Source of the DNA: Chloroflexota bacterium
GTDB lineage: Bacteria; Chloroflexota; UBA11872; VXNJ01
Assembly (NCBI GenBank): GCA_026708165.1
Contig: JAPOVO010000462.1
Coordinates: 1-5,872 of the forward strand
Length of the DNA stretch: 5,872 nt
Direction of reading: 5' to 3'
Below are positions 1 through 5,872 of the stretch, piece by piece (the first letter of the stretch is position 1; the number at the start of each line of letters is the position of its first letter). The position numbers were made by a program, and so were the translations under genes. The notes below the pieces were generated by a model that worked only from the letters and a program-made list of their open reading frames with translations, was not told the DNA's origin and ran no database searches.

Positions 1-1061
1 ACGCGCACGCCCTGGAAGTGACCGGACGGGGCGGAGATGAGGTTCGCGTGGAGTTCGACTACGCGATCGTGGCGACCGGTTCGCGTCCGGCGACAGTCCC
101 AGCGCTGGACCTCGATTCTCCTAGAGTCATGGACTCGACGGAGGCGCTCGCGCTGAAAAACGTGCCGAACTCTTTGCTGGTCGTTGGCGGCGGCTACATC
201 GGCCTGGAGCTTGGAACGGTGTACGCGGCGCTGGGAACGAGCGTGACCGTTGTGGAGATGACTTCCGGGCTTTTGCCGGGCGTAGACCGCGATCTGGTGG
301 ACGTGCTGCAACGGCGGCTGGAAGGCGATCTCGACCGCATTTTGCTGAACACGAAGGTTGTCGACATCGCGGAAGGGGTTGAGGGGGTCAGGGTTGAGCT
401 CTCCCCCGCGTCCGACGGATCGGGCGGGGAGTACGAGAAGGTCCTGGTATCGGTAGGACGCCGTCCGAACTCGGAAAACCTGGGACTTGAATCGACGGAC
501 GCGGAGGTTTCCGATCAAGGGTTCATAGTTACCGACAGCCAGCGCCGGACGGGGGAACCTAATGTTTTCGCCATTGGGGACGTGGCGGGGGAGCCGATGC
601 TGGCGCACAAGGCCACCGGCGAGGCAAGGGTCGCGGTGGACGCGATTGCGGGGCGCCCGGCGGCGTTCGATCCGAGCGCGGTCCCCGCGGTTGTCTTCAC
701 CGACCCGGAGATAGCCTGGTGCGGTCTGACAGAAACCGAGGCCGACAGAGCGAACGTTAGAGTCGAGATCGCCACTTATCCGTGGGTTGCCTCGGGGCGC
801 GCCGCAACGCTAAGCAGGCGGGATGGGTTAACGAAGCTGATCGTTCAGCCCCGGACCGAACGCATTCTCGGTATGGGGATCGTTGGACCGGGCGCAGGTG
901 AGCTGATAGCGGAAGGCGTGCTGGCGGTCGAGATGGGGGCGCGGGTGAAAGACCTGGAACTGACGATTCACCCGCACCCGACTCTGTCCGAATCGCTGAT
1001 GGAATCGGCGGGGGTGTTCTTCGGCGTCAGTCCGCACTACATCGCCCGCCGACGGGGCTGA
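1..1061 (+). CDS. lpdA: Dihydrolipoyl dehydrogenase (E3 component), C-terminal part, 5'-truncated by the window edge
   Basis: Flavin disulfide oxidoreductase that reoxidises dihydrolipoamide with NAD+ in 2-oxoacid dehydrogenase or glycine-cleavage complexes (cytoplasmic). The frame is open from base 3, so the GTG at 18 is an internal codon and not the start. Counting residues from that GTG: ATGSRP at 19-24; the NAD-binding glycine motif GGGYIG at 57-62, followed by an acidic residue (E80) at the end of the second strand; VSVGRRPN at 144-151; the second FAD motif AIGDVAG at 185-191; and the C-terminal dimer-interface signature HPHPTLSE at 318-325, with the catalytic pair H320 and E325 at the five-residue spacing of E. 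coli Lpd. The N-terminal FAD GxGxxG motif and redox CxxxxC, roughly 120 residues, lie outside the window. Without them, mercuric reductase or another class I relative is not strictly excluded, but the HPHPTLSE end and absence of a C-terminal Cys pair favour Lpd. No lipoyl-complex gene follows in the window. Confidence 0.93.
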   Translation, partial: AHALEVTGRGGDEVRVEFDYAIVATGSRPATVPALDLDSPRVMDSTEALALKNVPNSLLVVGGGYIGLELGTVYAALGTSVTVVEMTSGLLPGVDRDLVDVLQRRLEGDLDRILLNTKVVDIAEGVEGVRVELSPASDGSGGEYEKVLVSVGRRPNSENLGLESTDAEVSDQGFIVTDSQRRTGEPNVFAIGDVAGEPMLAHKATGEARVAVDAIAGRPAAFDPSAVPAVVFTDPEIAWCGLTETEADRANVRVEIATYPWVASGRAATLSRRDGLTKLIVQPRTERILGMGIVGPGAGELIAEGVLAVEMGARVKDLELTIHPHPTLSESLMESAGVFFGVSPHYIARRRG

Positions 1062-1122
1062 CCGATGCGTGGCTTCACCGGCTGCGGTCTGGGGAATACG
1101 CCGGGAAGTGGCGCGATAGTCC

Positions 1123-1132
1123 GTTGCGCAAC
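1123..1132. promoter_or_regulatory. Perfect 10-bp palindrome GTTGCGCAAC in the lpdA-metallopeptidase gap
   Basis: The self-complementary sequence GTTGCGCAAC lies in the 122 non-coding bases after lpdA, about 50 bases before the GTG start of the metallopeptidase gene. It could be an operator half-site pair, but it has no long stem or T-tract and so is not an intrinsic terminator. No convincing -35/-10 pair was seen here. A palindrome this short can occur by chance. Confidence 0.15.
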
Positions 1133-1183
1133 CGTGAAGTCGAATGAGCGACTTAGAGTCCGAACCGGCAAGGGCAGGCGCGC

Positions 1184-1972
1184 GTGAGGGACTGGGGGTG
1201 CCTTCCTACAGGGTTGCCTTTGTTCATAATCGCCGGAGTGGTCACGCTGGTGGTCACGCTGGTCGCCGCTACGCTGATCGCTCCGCTGTTCGGTGAAAGC
1301 GTGCCACTCGAGGGCATTCTCGGCGAGGCTAGCCAACCGAGGTACGGTTATGGCCGATATGGCCGCGCACCCCGAATCGATACCGATATATTCCAATCCA
1401 CCCCGACCCGGATTCCGTGGGCAAGCGATCTCGGTCTTGGTCCCGTCATCCCAAATCCCGCCCGGCAGGAGGAACTGCCGGAAGAACTGCGAGAGCAACC
1501 GGGGTCCATTGATTCGGGTCTGGTGGTTCTCAGGCAGCTTCGGGAGAGAATCCCTCAACTGGAGGCTGTTTATGAGGTGCTGCTGGATTCCAAGTCCAGG
1601 ATAGTGATCAGAGATTTCCGCAATTCCCTTGGACGGTATTCGACGTTGTCCGAAACGATTTCGATCGACAGGGATGTGGTGGAAGAGTCGAACTATGCGG
1701 TGGCGATGGTCCTTGCGCACGAAGGCCAGCACGCCCTCGATCATCGCCTGGGGCGTCTAGCCGCTGATTCGAGGTCCTGCTATAACGCCGAGGCGAGGGC
1801 GTTCGATCTGTCGATTTTCATTTGGCAATCGTTGTGGGGGATGGAAGGGAAGGCCGGTAGGTTGTCAAAGATCGAAGCCGACTTCAACAGGATGGCCGCA
1901 ATCAAGCAGGAGGACCCTATCGGTTACGTGGAGCGGCTGATAGAGCTGTACGGCGACATTTGCGGTGTCTGA
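1184..1972 (+). CDS. Membrane-anchored putative zinc metallopeptidase (HExxH), family not recognised
   Basis: A 262-residue protein. An in-frame TAG at 1154-1156 precedes GTG 1184, making this the first possible start; an AGGGCAGG stretch just upstream is a weak ribosome site, and TTG 1214 or 1220 are alternatives. Residues 11-35 form one strongly hydrophobic membrane helix. Residues 50-110 are a Pro/Gly/Arg-rich linker containing a tandem YGR-YGR. A globular C-terminal domain follows. Its HEGQHALDH motif (H179, E180, H183, also D186) sits at the end of a helix, and a downstream NAEARAFDL helix offers E203 as a gluzincin-like third zinc ligand, 20 residues after H183. These residues are seen in the sequence; peptidase activity and placement of the domain outside the cytoplasm are inferred. 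No lipobox or secretion signal other than the anchor is visible. It follows lpdA by 122 bases on the same strand but shows no functional link to it. Confidence 0.82.
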   Translation: MRDWGCLPTGLPLFIIAGVVTLVVTLVAATLIAPLFGESVPLEGILGEASQPRYGYGRYGRAPRIDTDIFQSTPTRIPWASDLGLGPVIPNPARQEELPEELREQPGSIDSGLVVLRQLRERIPQLEAVYEVLLDSKSRIVIRDFRNSLGRYSTLSETISIDRDVVEESNYAVAMVLAHEGQHALDHRLGRLAADSRSCYNAEARAFDLSIFIWQSLWGMEGKAGRLSKIEADFNRMAAIKQEDPIGYVERLIELYGDICGV

Positions 1973-1987
1973 GACGCGGGCCGGCTG

Positions 1988-2716
1988 CTAGAAGGTAGGT
2001 TGGTAGAGGTCGATTACGCGTCCGCTGGCGGCGAGCGGCAGGCTCTTAATGGCGAACAGCACCGCGTTTGCGACATCGGTGGAGGTCACCGAGCGGGGAT
2101 TCGGCTCGGGGGGCGGATCTCTTCGCGCGCTAGCGCCGGCGTCGCTGACGGGGCCGGGGCATACGGTGAACACACGCACGCCGAACTCGCGCAGCGATTC
2201 CGCGAGGGACTCGTCGAAGCCGACCAGCCCAAACTTGGACGCGGCATAGGCACCCATTGAGTGCACCGGCGCGCCCCGGAGGCCGGCGGCCGACGATATG
2301 CCGACGATCACGCCCGAGCCGCGGCCAGCCATTTGCCCGGCGACGGCCCGGGCAAATAGAAACGGTCCGCGCAAGTTGACGGCTATCACCCGGTCCCAAT
2401 CTTCAACTTCGGTCTTATAAGTCGGGGAAGTGATGGCGAATCCGGCGTTGTTGATCAGCACGTCGACCGCTCCGAACTCGTCCATCGCGGCCTTGACGAC
2501 AGTCTGCGCCGTGTCCTCGCAGGCCGCGTCGCCGGGTATTGCCAATACTCGCGAGCCGGAATTGCGGGCGGCCGCGGCGGTCTGATCGATCTCCGACTTG
2601 GTACGGGCGGTCAGGACCAGATTCGCGCCTTCGGCGGCGAGCGCCAGCGCGATGGCCCGTCCGATTCCCCTGCCCGCGCCGGTTACGATTGCGGCGCCGC
2701 CGTCCAGATCAATCAT
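1988..2716 (-). CDS. SDR-family NAD(P)-dependent oxidoreductase
   Basis: Classical short-chain dehydrogenase/reductase of 242 residues, the usual length, interconverting an alcohol and a ketone with NAD(P)(H) in the cytoplasm. In order: the Rossmann glycine motif TGAGRGIG at 12-19; LTAR at 35-38, where R38 after strand 2 hints at NADP(H); D63; NNAG at 89-92; N114; the catalytic S142 in GISSAAG; and YxxxK as Y157/K161; then the PGPV loop at 187-190. The segment between S142 and Y157 is two residues longer than in E. coli FabG. The ATG at 2716 gives a canonical N-terminus directly before strand 1, and AGAGGT lies about a dozen bases upstream on the coding strand. It is the last gene of the minus-strand set, 31 bases after the amidohydrolase. 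FabG itself is unlikely given the non-lipid context, and the substrate cannot be told from sequence. Confidence 0.93.
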   Translation of the reverse strand: MIDLDGGAAIVTGAGRGIGRAIALALAAEGANLVLTARTKSEIDQTAAAARNSGSRVLAIPGDAACEDTAQTVVKAAMDEFGAVDVLINNAGFAITSPTYKTEVEDWDRVIAVNLRGPFLFARAVAGQMAGRGSGVIVGISSAAGLRGAPVHSMGAYAASKFGLVGFDESLAESLREFGVRVFTVCPGPVSDAGASARRDPPPEPNPRSVTSTDVANAVLFAIKSLPLAASGRVIDLYQPTF

Positions 2717-2747
2717 TTCGGTTCAGGTACCTCTACTTGCTTCGCCA

Positions 2748-4019
2748 TCAGTCGCAATGGCGGACCGCGTCCGAGGCTCTTATGGTGATGAGCCGCCCGG
2801 ATTTGGCTACTTCGACTCCGTCTTGATAGACGGACCTGGGGTTGCGGAGGGCGAAGATGTTCTTCGAGGCGTCGCCCTCTACGACCAGCAGGTCGGCGCG
2901 CATGCCGGGTTTGATTGAGCCGATTTCGGCTTCGAGTCCTAGAGTCTTGGCCTGCGCAGAAGTTGCGCGGCGGATAGCGCCTTCGGGTGTGTCGTCGAGC
3001 GCGACCATGCCCGCGATCACACTGAGGGCGAAGTCGGCGAAATCAACGTTAGCGACTCCGGCGTCGCTCGACGAGGTGACCTCTACACCGCGGCTATCGG
3101 CGTCTCGATAGAACGCATACTCATCGCGAAGCCCTTCGATCAGTTCTGAAGGCACGGCGTCGAGCGAATCGGGTCCGTCGAACCTGCCGCGGTCAAATCC
3201 AGTGTAAGTGGCGTTGATCGTCTGCGTTTCCGGGTTCATCCGGTCTATCGCATCGGGGCGGTAGTCCATCCCGTTGTCGCCGGTCCACCTGAAATGCTCG
3301 AAAGTGTTGACGCCGGCGTCGATCGCGTACTCGCACCCGTCGGCCCCCAGCGTGTGAGCGGCGACTCGCTTGTTGAGCCGTCTTGCGTCTTCAACGAGCG
3401 CCGCGAGGGTTTTGAAGGTGTATTGAGGCCTTTTCAGGTTGGAGATCGGAGTCATGCCGCCGCCGGTTGCCATGACCTTTATGAAGTCTGCGCCCGCCAC
3501 GACCATGCGCCGGACGGCCACACGGACCTCATCCTCGGTGTCGGCGGTAAGTCCGCACCAGTGCAGGTGCCCGGAAGTGGTAGTAATCGGCGCACCGCTC
3601 ACGAGCAGCCGCGGTCCCGGCGACCGTCCGGAGCCGATGGCCTCGCGGACCGGCACATTGAGGGCCATACGCCCGCCGCAGTCGCGCAGCGTGGTTACGC
3701 CGGCGGCCAGCGCGCTTTGGGCATGGCTGAGAGCGCGCATAGCCAGCTGCGCGTCGGTGGCCGCGACTTGGCGGCGGATTATGCCTTCGGTGGTCTTGCC
3801 CGCGTCGAATTGGAGGTGGACGTGGGTATCGATGAGGCCGGGAAGTATGGTGGACTGACCGAAATCGACGATCTTGCAGTCGGTGGCGGAATGTTCGCCA
3901 GAATCCCCCACGCTTCGAATCACGCCGTCTTCAACGAGGACCTCGGCATTCTTGACGGCTAGCGCACCGGTGCCATCTATCAAAACTGCCGAGCGGAGAA
4001 TCAACTTTTTCGGAGTCAT
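2748..4019 (-). CDS. Metal-dependent amidohydrolase (imidazolonepropionase/prolidase-like)
   Basis: Amidohydrolase-superfamily enzyme, expected to hydrolyse a C-N or C-O bond at a binuclear metal centre. The chosen ATG at 4019 gives 423 residues beginning MTPKKLILRS, which enters directly into the small N-terminal beta-sandwich (VLIDGTG, then VLVEDGVI). The open frame extends to a TTG at 4073, but the extra 18 residues are Arg/Asp-rich with no ribosome site. From ATG 4019, the metal ligands are H66 and H68 (DTHVH), K181 in FIKVMATGGG (the position of the carboxylated lysine), H222 in VAAHTLG, H242 in TFEHF and D319 in SSSDAGV. The C-terminal sandwich returns with GSIKPGMRADLLVVEG. The complete ligand set, including Lys, resembles the dipeptidase/prolidase-like subgroup rather than true HutI, which lacks that Lys; this is inference. 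It lies between the cupin and SDR genes on the same strand. Confidence 0.92.
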   Translation of the reverse strand: MTPKKLILRSAVLIDGTGALAVKNAEVLVEDGVIRSVGDSGEHSATDCKIVDFGQSTILPGLIDTHVHLQFDAGKTTEGIIRRQVAATDAQLAMRALSHAQSALAAGVTTLRDCGGRMALNVPVREAIGSGRSPGPRLLVSGAPITTTSGHLHWCGLTADTEDEVRVAVRRMVVAGADFIKVMATGGGMTPISNLKRPQYTFKTLAALVEDARRLNKRVAAHTLGADGCEYAIDAGVNTFEHFRWTGDNGMDYRPDAIDRMNPETQTINATYTGFDRGRFDGPDSLDAVPSELIEGLRDEYAFYRDADSRGVEVTSSSDAGVANVDFADFALSVIAGMVALDDTPEGAIRRATSAQAKTLGLEAEIGSIKPGMRADLLVVEGDASKNIFALRNPRSVYQDGVEVAKSGRLITIRASDAVRHCD

Positions 4020-4131
4020 GTCTAATCCGTCGGTATGGGTGTTGTCATCGCGCGTCCGACGTACGCCGAGCAAGCTGGCGAAGCCGCAAGCTGCGTTGGA
4101 TTGTACTCATGCAAGATGTTGGAAACTGACC

Positions 4132-4455
4132 TTAGAAGTTTGGAGACGGGGCCATCACGACGAGACACCGCAGGCGCTCGCCGGAGTCGTTGATGACTCC
4201 GTGGACAGATCTTGCCGGCGCAAGCACGAGATCACCTTCGCCAAGCTCCCGACGGTCGTCGTCCACGATAAACGTGCCGCTGCCTTCGAGAACATAGTAG
4301 AACTTATCGGCTCCGCCGTGATCGTGGACCCGCTGCTCCTGCCCCGGCTCGAAGCAGTAAACGTCACAAAACATGCGATCCCGGTCGAACAGATTGTTCT
4401 TCTTCAGCTTTTGGTCGGAGTAAGCTGAGTTTTCGTCGATGCTCTTCACCAGCAT
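4132..4455 (-). CDS. Small single-domain cupin protein
   Basis: A 107-residue monocupin. Cupin motif 1 is present as GQEQRVHDH...YYVLEGSG (residues 38-60), with H44 and H46 as metal ligands. The motif's usual glutamate is replaced: D50-K51 occupy its place. Motif 2 reads GEGDLVLAPARSVHGVIN (72-89), with H85 as third His ligand. Such proteins act as isomerases, dioxygenases, sugar-binding or sensing domains, and the fold alone does not tell which. The ATG at 4455 is preceded on the coding strand by GGGGGA, eight bases away, a plausible ribosome site. The gene starts 40 bases after the stop of the TIM-barrel gene. A 112-base gap then separates it from the amidohydrolase ATG. There is no DNA-binding domain, so it is not an AraC-type regulator. 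Role inferred: an accessory enzyme of the pathway encoded by its neighbours. Confidence 0.9.
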   Translation of the reverse strand: MLVKSIDENSAYSDQKLKKNNLFDRDRMFCDVYCFEPGQEQRVHDHGGADKFYYVLEGSGTFIVDDDRRELGEGDLVLAPARSVHGVINDSGERLRCLVVMAPSPNF

Positions 4456-4495
4456 TGTCGCAATCCCCCCTGTCGATTACGGGCCTGCTACAGCG

Positions 4496-5434
4496 TTATA
4501 ACGTTGCCCAGGCTTCCTGGAATACGCGCTTGGATCCTGCCAGGACCATGTCCGCGTCTTCGCCTTCGAACGGTTTGATTTCAAAGCTCACGATGGGACG
4601 CGGCGTGGGCGACTTGCGGTCGAAGAAGCCGGTGTTCGCCATAGCGCGCAGGAACTCGCGAGTCTCGGCGACGCCGTTGACACCGCCGGGAAAGTCCCAT
4701 CGGGGGTGTGTGTCGCCGAAGTTGGCCCGCCCCGGCCTGCGCACGCAGTTTCCGACGTCGACATGGAAGGTCATGTCGCCCAGAGCCCGGAAGACCTCGT
4801 CGGGCTGGACGTACAGGAGCGGCAGATGTCCCTGATCGACCAGGAGGCCGAACGAGGGGTAATCGTCGCGGATGCGCGCGGTCAGAGCGACGGCGTCGTC
4901 GGTTTTCCCGATCACCGATTTCTTGTCGACCACCTGGTCGAACTGCTCGAGCGAAATGGGAATAGGTTCCCCTCCGTTGGCGCTGGTGCGGGCGTGCGCG
5001 CAAATTTCGTGCAGGGACCGCTCCAGCGCGTCGATAGCCTCGTATTTTTTGTCTTCCCCCGGATACGAGTCCCTGCCGTCCATCAGAGAAAACGCGACGC
5101 ATCCCAGCTCCAGCGCCTCGTCCAGAGACTCCTTGACGTTCTCGACGCCCGCTTTGCGCTTGTCTTCGTCGAGAGCCGCGAGGTTTTGTCCGGTATTGAG
5201 GATGGGGACCTGGGCGCGGAATCCGAGCTTGGTGTCCGACACTTCGGCCATAGCGCGCAATTCTTGCCGGACCCTGGGGTCCTTGATCCGGGTTATCTCC
5301 AGGATGGTGAAGAATTCGTCCTCGAATATCTGCTTAGCGCGTTCGAGAACAGGACCATCGCCATCGCCTGTCTCCGGGAACATCATTCCCAAGATGACGC
5401 CGAGATCGAAGTGGGAATGCCAAGGGCGATCCAT
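4496..5434 (-). CDS. Xylose isomerase-like TIM-barrel protein (sugar phosphate isomerase/epimerase family)
   Basis: A 312-residue protein with the AP-endonuclease-2/xylose-isomerase-like barrel pattern. Candidate metal ligands fall at strand ends: E163 in ISLEQFD, D200 and H203 in GLLVDQGH, H224 in TFHVDVGN and E285 in SFEIKPF. This matches the E-D-H-E set plus accessory His of D-tagatose 3-epimerase-type enzymes. The family isomerises or epimerises sugars via an enediol, but members also include hydrolases and dehydratases, so the reaction is not fixed. The stretch from H224 to E285 is long, with a GDTHPRWDFPGG loop (240-251) that may be a substrate lid. The ATG at 5434 is certain: AAGGAG sits six bases upstream on the coding strand, the best ribosome site in the window. 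It is the first gene of the minus-strand set, so its promoter should lie within 5435-5756. Confidence 0.88.
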   Translation of the reverse strand: MDRPWHSHFDLGVILGMMFPETGDGDGPVLERAKQIFEDEFFTILEITRIKDPRVRQELRAMAEVSDTKLGFRAQVPILNTGQNLAALDEDKRKAGVENVKESLDEALELGCVAFSLMDGRDSYPGEDKKYEAIDALERSLHEICAHARTSANGGEPIPISLEQFDQVVDKKSVIGKTDDAVALTARIRDDYPSFGLLVDQGHLPLLYVQPDEVFRALGDMTFHVDVGNCVRRPGRANFGDTHPRWDFPGGVNGVAETREFLRAMANTGFFDRKSPTPRPIVSFEIKPFEGEDADMVLAGSKRVFQEAWATL

Positions 5435-5756
5435 CCGTTGCTCCTTTTTACGAATAAGGCGTATTTAGCTGAACGAGCGAACGGGAAATCAGAACCGCCA
5501 GGCCGGAAATTGGTTCCACGTTGGTGGGTCGACATCTCCGTTCGACGAATCCTAGTTGAATTCGGCTTGCTTCGCTTGTCAAGCTGGAGCGACACGTCTG
5601 GCTCGGCGTGGCCGGTCGGCGCGATAGGGCGGCGATGCTAGTAGCCGCTCCACGGCATTGGACGTGACCGGCGTGCGCGTAGATCGTTAGACTCGTTGGA
5701 GCCGTCGGACCGTAAGCCCCACACGGGCTAGAACCGGTCGATTGGAGTAGTCGCCT
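5435..5756. promoter_or_regulatory. Divergent non-coding region between the minus-strand set and a plus-strand gene
   Basis: These 322 bases contain no credible gene. The one open frame across most of it on the minus strand gives a Ser/Arg/Thr-rich product without any family motif. On the minus strand an exact TTGACA (plus bases 5577-5582) sits inside the imperfect palindrome GCTTGTCAAGC (5574-5584). At 17 bases' spacing the -10 candidate is only TCAACT, and TAGGAT lies 22 bases away, so the promoter call is weak. A 5-bp stem AGCCC/GGGCT with a CACAC loop lies at 5715-5729, too weak for a terminator. GGAG at 5744-5747 is the likely ribosome site for the plus-strand gene starting at 5757. I recognise no riboswitch. 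Confidence 0.5.
5441..5446 (-). promoter_or_regulatory. Strong Shine-Dalgarno AAGGAG for the TIM-barrel gene
   Basis: CTCCTT on the plus strand reads AAGGAG on the coding strand, six bases before the ATG at 5434. It fixes the start of the first gene of the minus-strand set and is clearly stronger than the ribosome sites of the following genes. Confidence 0.85.
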
Positions 5757-5872
5757 TTGACCAACCAAAGCGGTGACTGGATCGAATCAGGCCCAGACTG
5801 GAATCCAGATATACCGCCTAGCAAGTACGCCGGGGCGTCCATCCGCTGGAGCACGACGCACTTCGATTCGGT
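5757..5872 (+). CDS. Start of an unrecognised gene, 3'-truncated by the window edge
   Basis: From TTG 5757 the frame stays open to the window end, giving 38 residues beginning MTNQSGDWIESGPDWNP and continuing through PPSKYAGASIRW. An in-frame TAG at 5748-5750 directly upstream means the protein must start here or later, and GGAG at 5744-5747 with a nine-base spacer supports this TTG. The residue mix (several Trp, Asp, Pro, few Arg/Ser runs) looks more like real protein than the antisense frames do. I do not recognise the family; no membrane segment or signal peptide is visible so far. It is divergent from the four-gene minus-strand set across 322 bases, the usual place for a regulator or a transporter of the pathway, but this fragment shows no helix-turn-helix. 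Confidence 0.5.
   Translation, partial: MTNQSGDWIESGPDWNPDIPPSKYAGASIRWSTTHFDS

Noticed and set aside
18..20. GTG as the true start of the dihydrolipoyl dehydrogenase
   Set aside because: The frame is open upstream to base 3 and the FAD-binding and redox-disulfide N-terminus would be missing; the gene is cut by the window edge, not truncated.
1037..1744. 235-codon minus-strand open frame over the metallopeptidase gene and the end of lpdA
   Set aside because: Arg/Pro/His-rich product without recognisable domains; the opposite strand encodes HEGQHALDH and a membrane helix, and the frame overlaps the well-supported lpdA end.
3294..3962. 222-codon plus-strand open frame inside the amidohydrolase gene
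   Set aside because: Antisense shadow; the minus-strand frame carries all six metal ligands of the amidohydrolase family in order.
4020..4073. N-terminal 18-residue extension of the amidohydrolase from TTG 4073
   Set aside because: No ribosome site before it, Arg/Asp-rich filler sequence, and the ATG at 4019 places the family's first strand at the normal distance from the N-terminus.
4706..5641. 311-codon plus-strand open frame antisense to the TIM-barrel gene
   Set aside because: It mirrors the codon pattern of the minus-strand gene, has no family motif and runs into the non-coding region. The minus-strand frame has a strong ribosome site and a clear metal-ligand pattern.
5715..5729. Hairpin AGCCC-CACAC-GGGCT as a terminator
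   Set aside because: Only five base pairs with no T-tract on either side; likely chance or at most minor structure in the leader.
5448..5768. 106-codon minus-strand open frame upstream of the TIM-barrel gene
   Set aside because: Composition dominated by Ser, Arg and Thr, no motif, no good ribosome site, and it crosses the likely start of the plus-strand gene at 5757; treated as non-coding.
1..5872. CRISPR arrays, tRNA or rRNA genes, insertion sequences, phage or defence genes
   Set aside because: Both strands were read for regularly spaced repeats, cloverleaf-like segments, terminal inverted repeats and transposase or nuclease motifs; none was seen.

Overview
The window is GC-rich bacterial DNA with tightly packed protein-coding genes and no recognisable RNA gene, insertion sequence, phage gene or CRISPR array. 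The mix of genes (a dihydrolipoamide dehydrogenase next to a catabolic-looking set of small-molecule enzymes: TIM-barrel isomerase, cupin, metal-dependent amidohydrolase, SDR) is typical of free-living heterotrophs rich in such families, for example uncultured Chloroflexota (SAR202-like), Planctomycetes or Actinobacteria. This placement is inference from gene content only and is weak.

Layout. Bases 1-1061 (+) hold the C-terminal two thirds or more of a dihydrolipoyl dehydrogenase cut by the left edge. After 122 non-coding bases, 1184-1972 (+) encodes a 262-residue protein with one N-terminal membrane segment and an HEGQH zinc-metallopeptidase signature; I recognise the motif but no named family. 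It converges, with only 15 bases between stop codons, on a minus-strand gene set running right to left: a xylose-isomerase-like TIM-barrel protein (5434-4496), a small cupin (4455-4132), an amidohydrolase of the imidazolonepropionase/prolidase-like group (4019-2748) and an SDR oxidoreductase (2716-1988). Gaps are 40, 112 and 31 bases, so the four are probably co-transcribed. Bases 5435-5756 are non-coding and look like a divergent promoter region, because a new plus-strand gene seems to begin at a TTG codon at 5757 and runs off the right edge.

How they may work together. The minus-strand set combines an isomerase/epimerase-type barrel, a cupin, a hydrolase and a dehydrogenase. That suggests a small catabolic or salvage pathway acting on an unidentified sugar-like, lactone or cyclic amide/peptide substrate. 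Each protein's catalytic or metal-binding residues can be read in its sequence, but the substrate cannot. The two left-hand plus-strand genes show no obvious functional link to this set.
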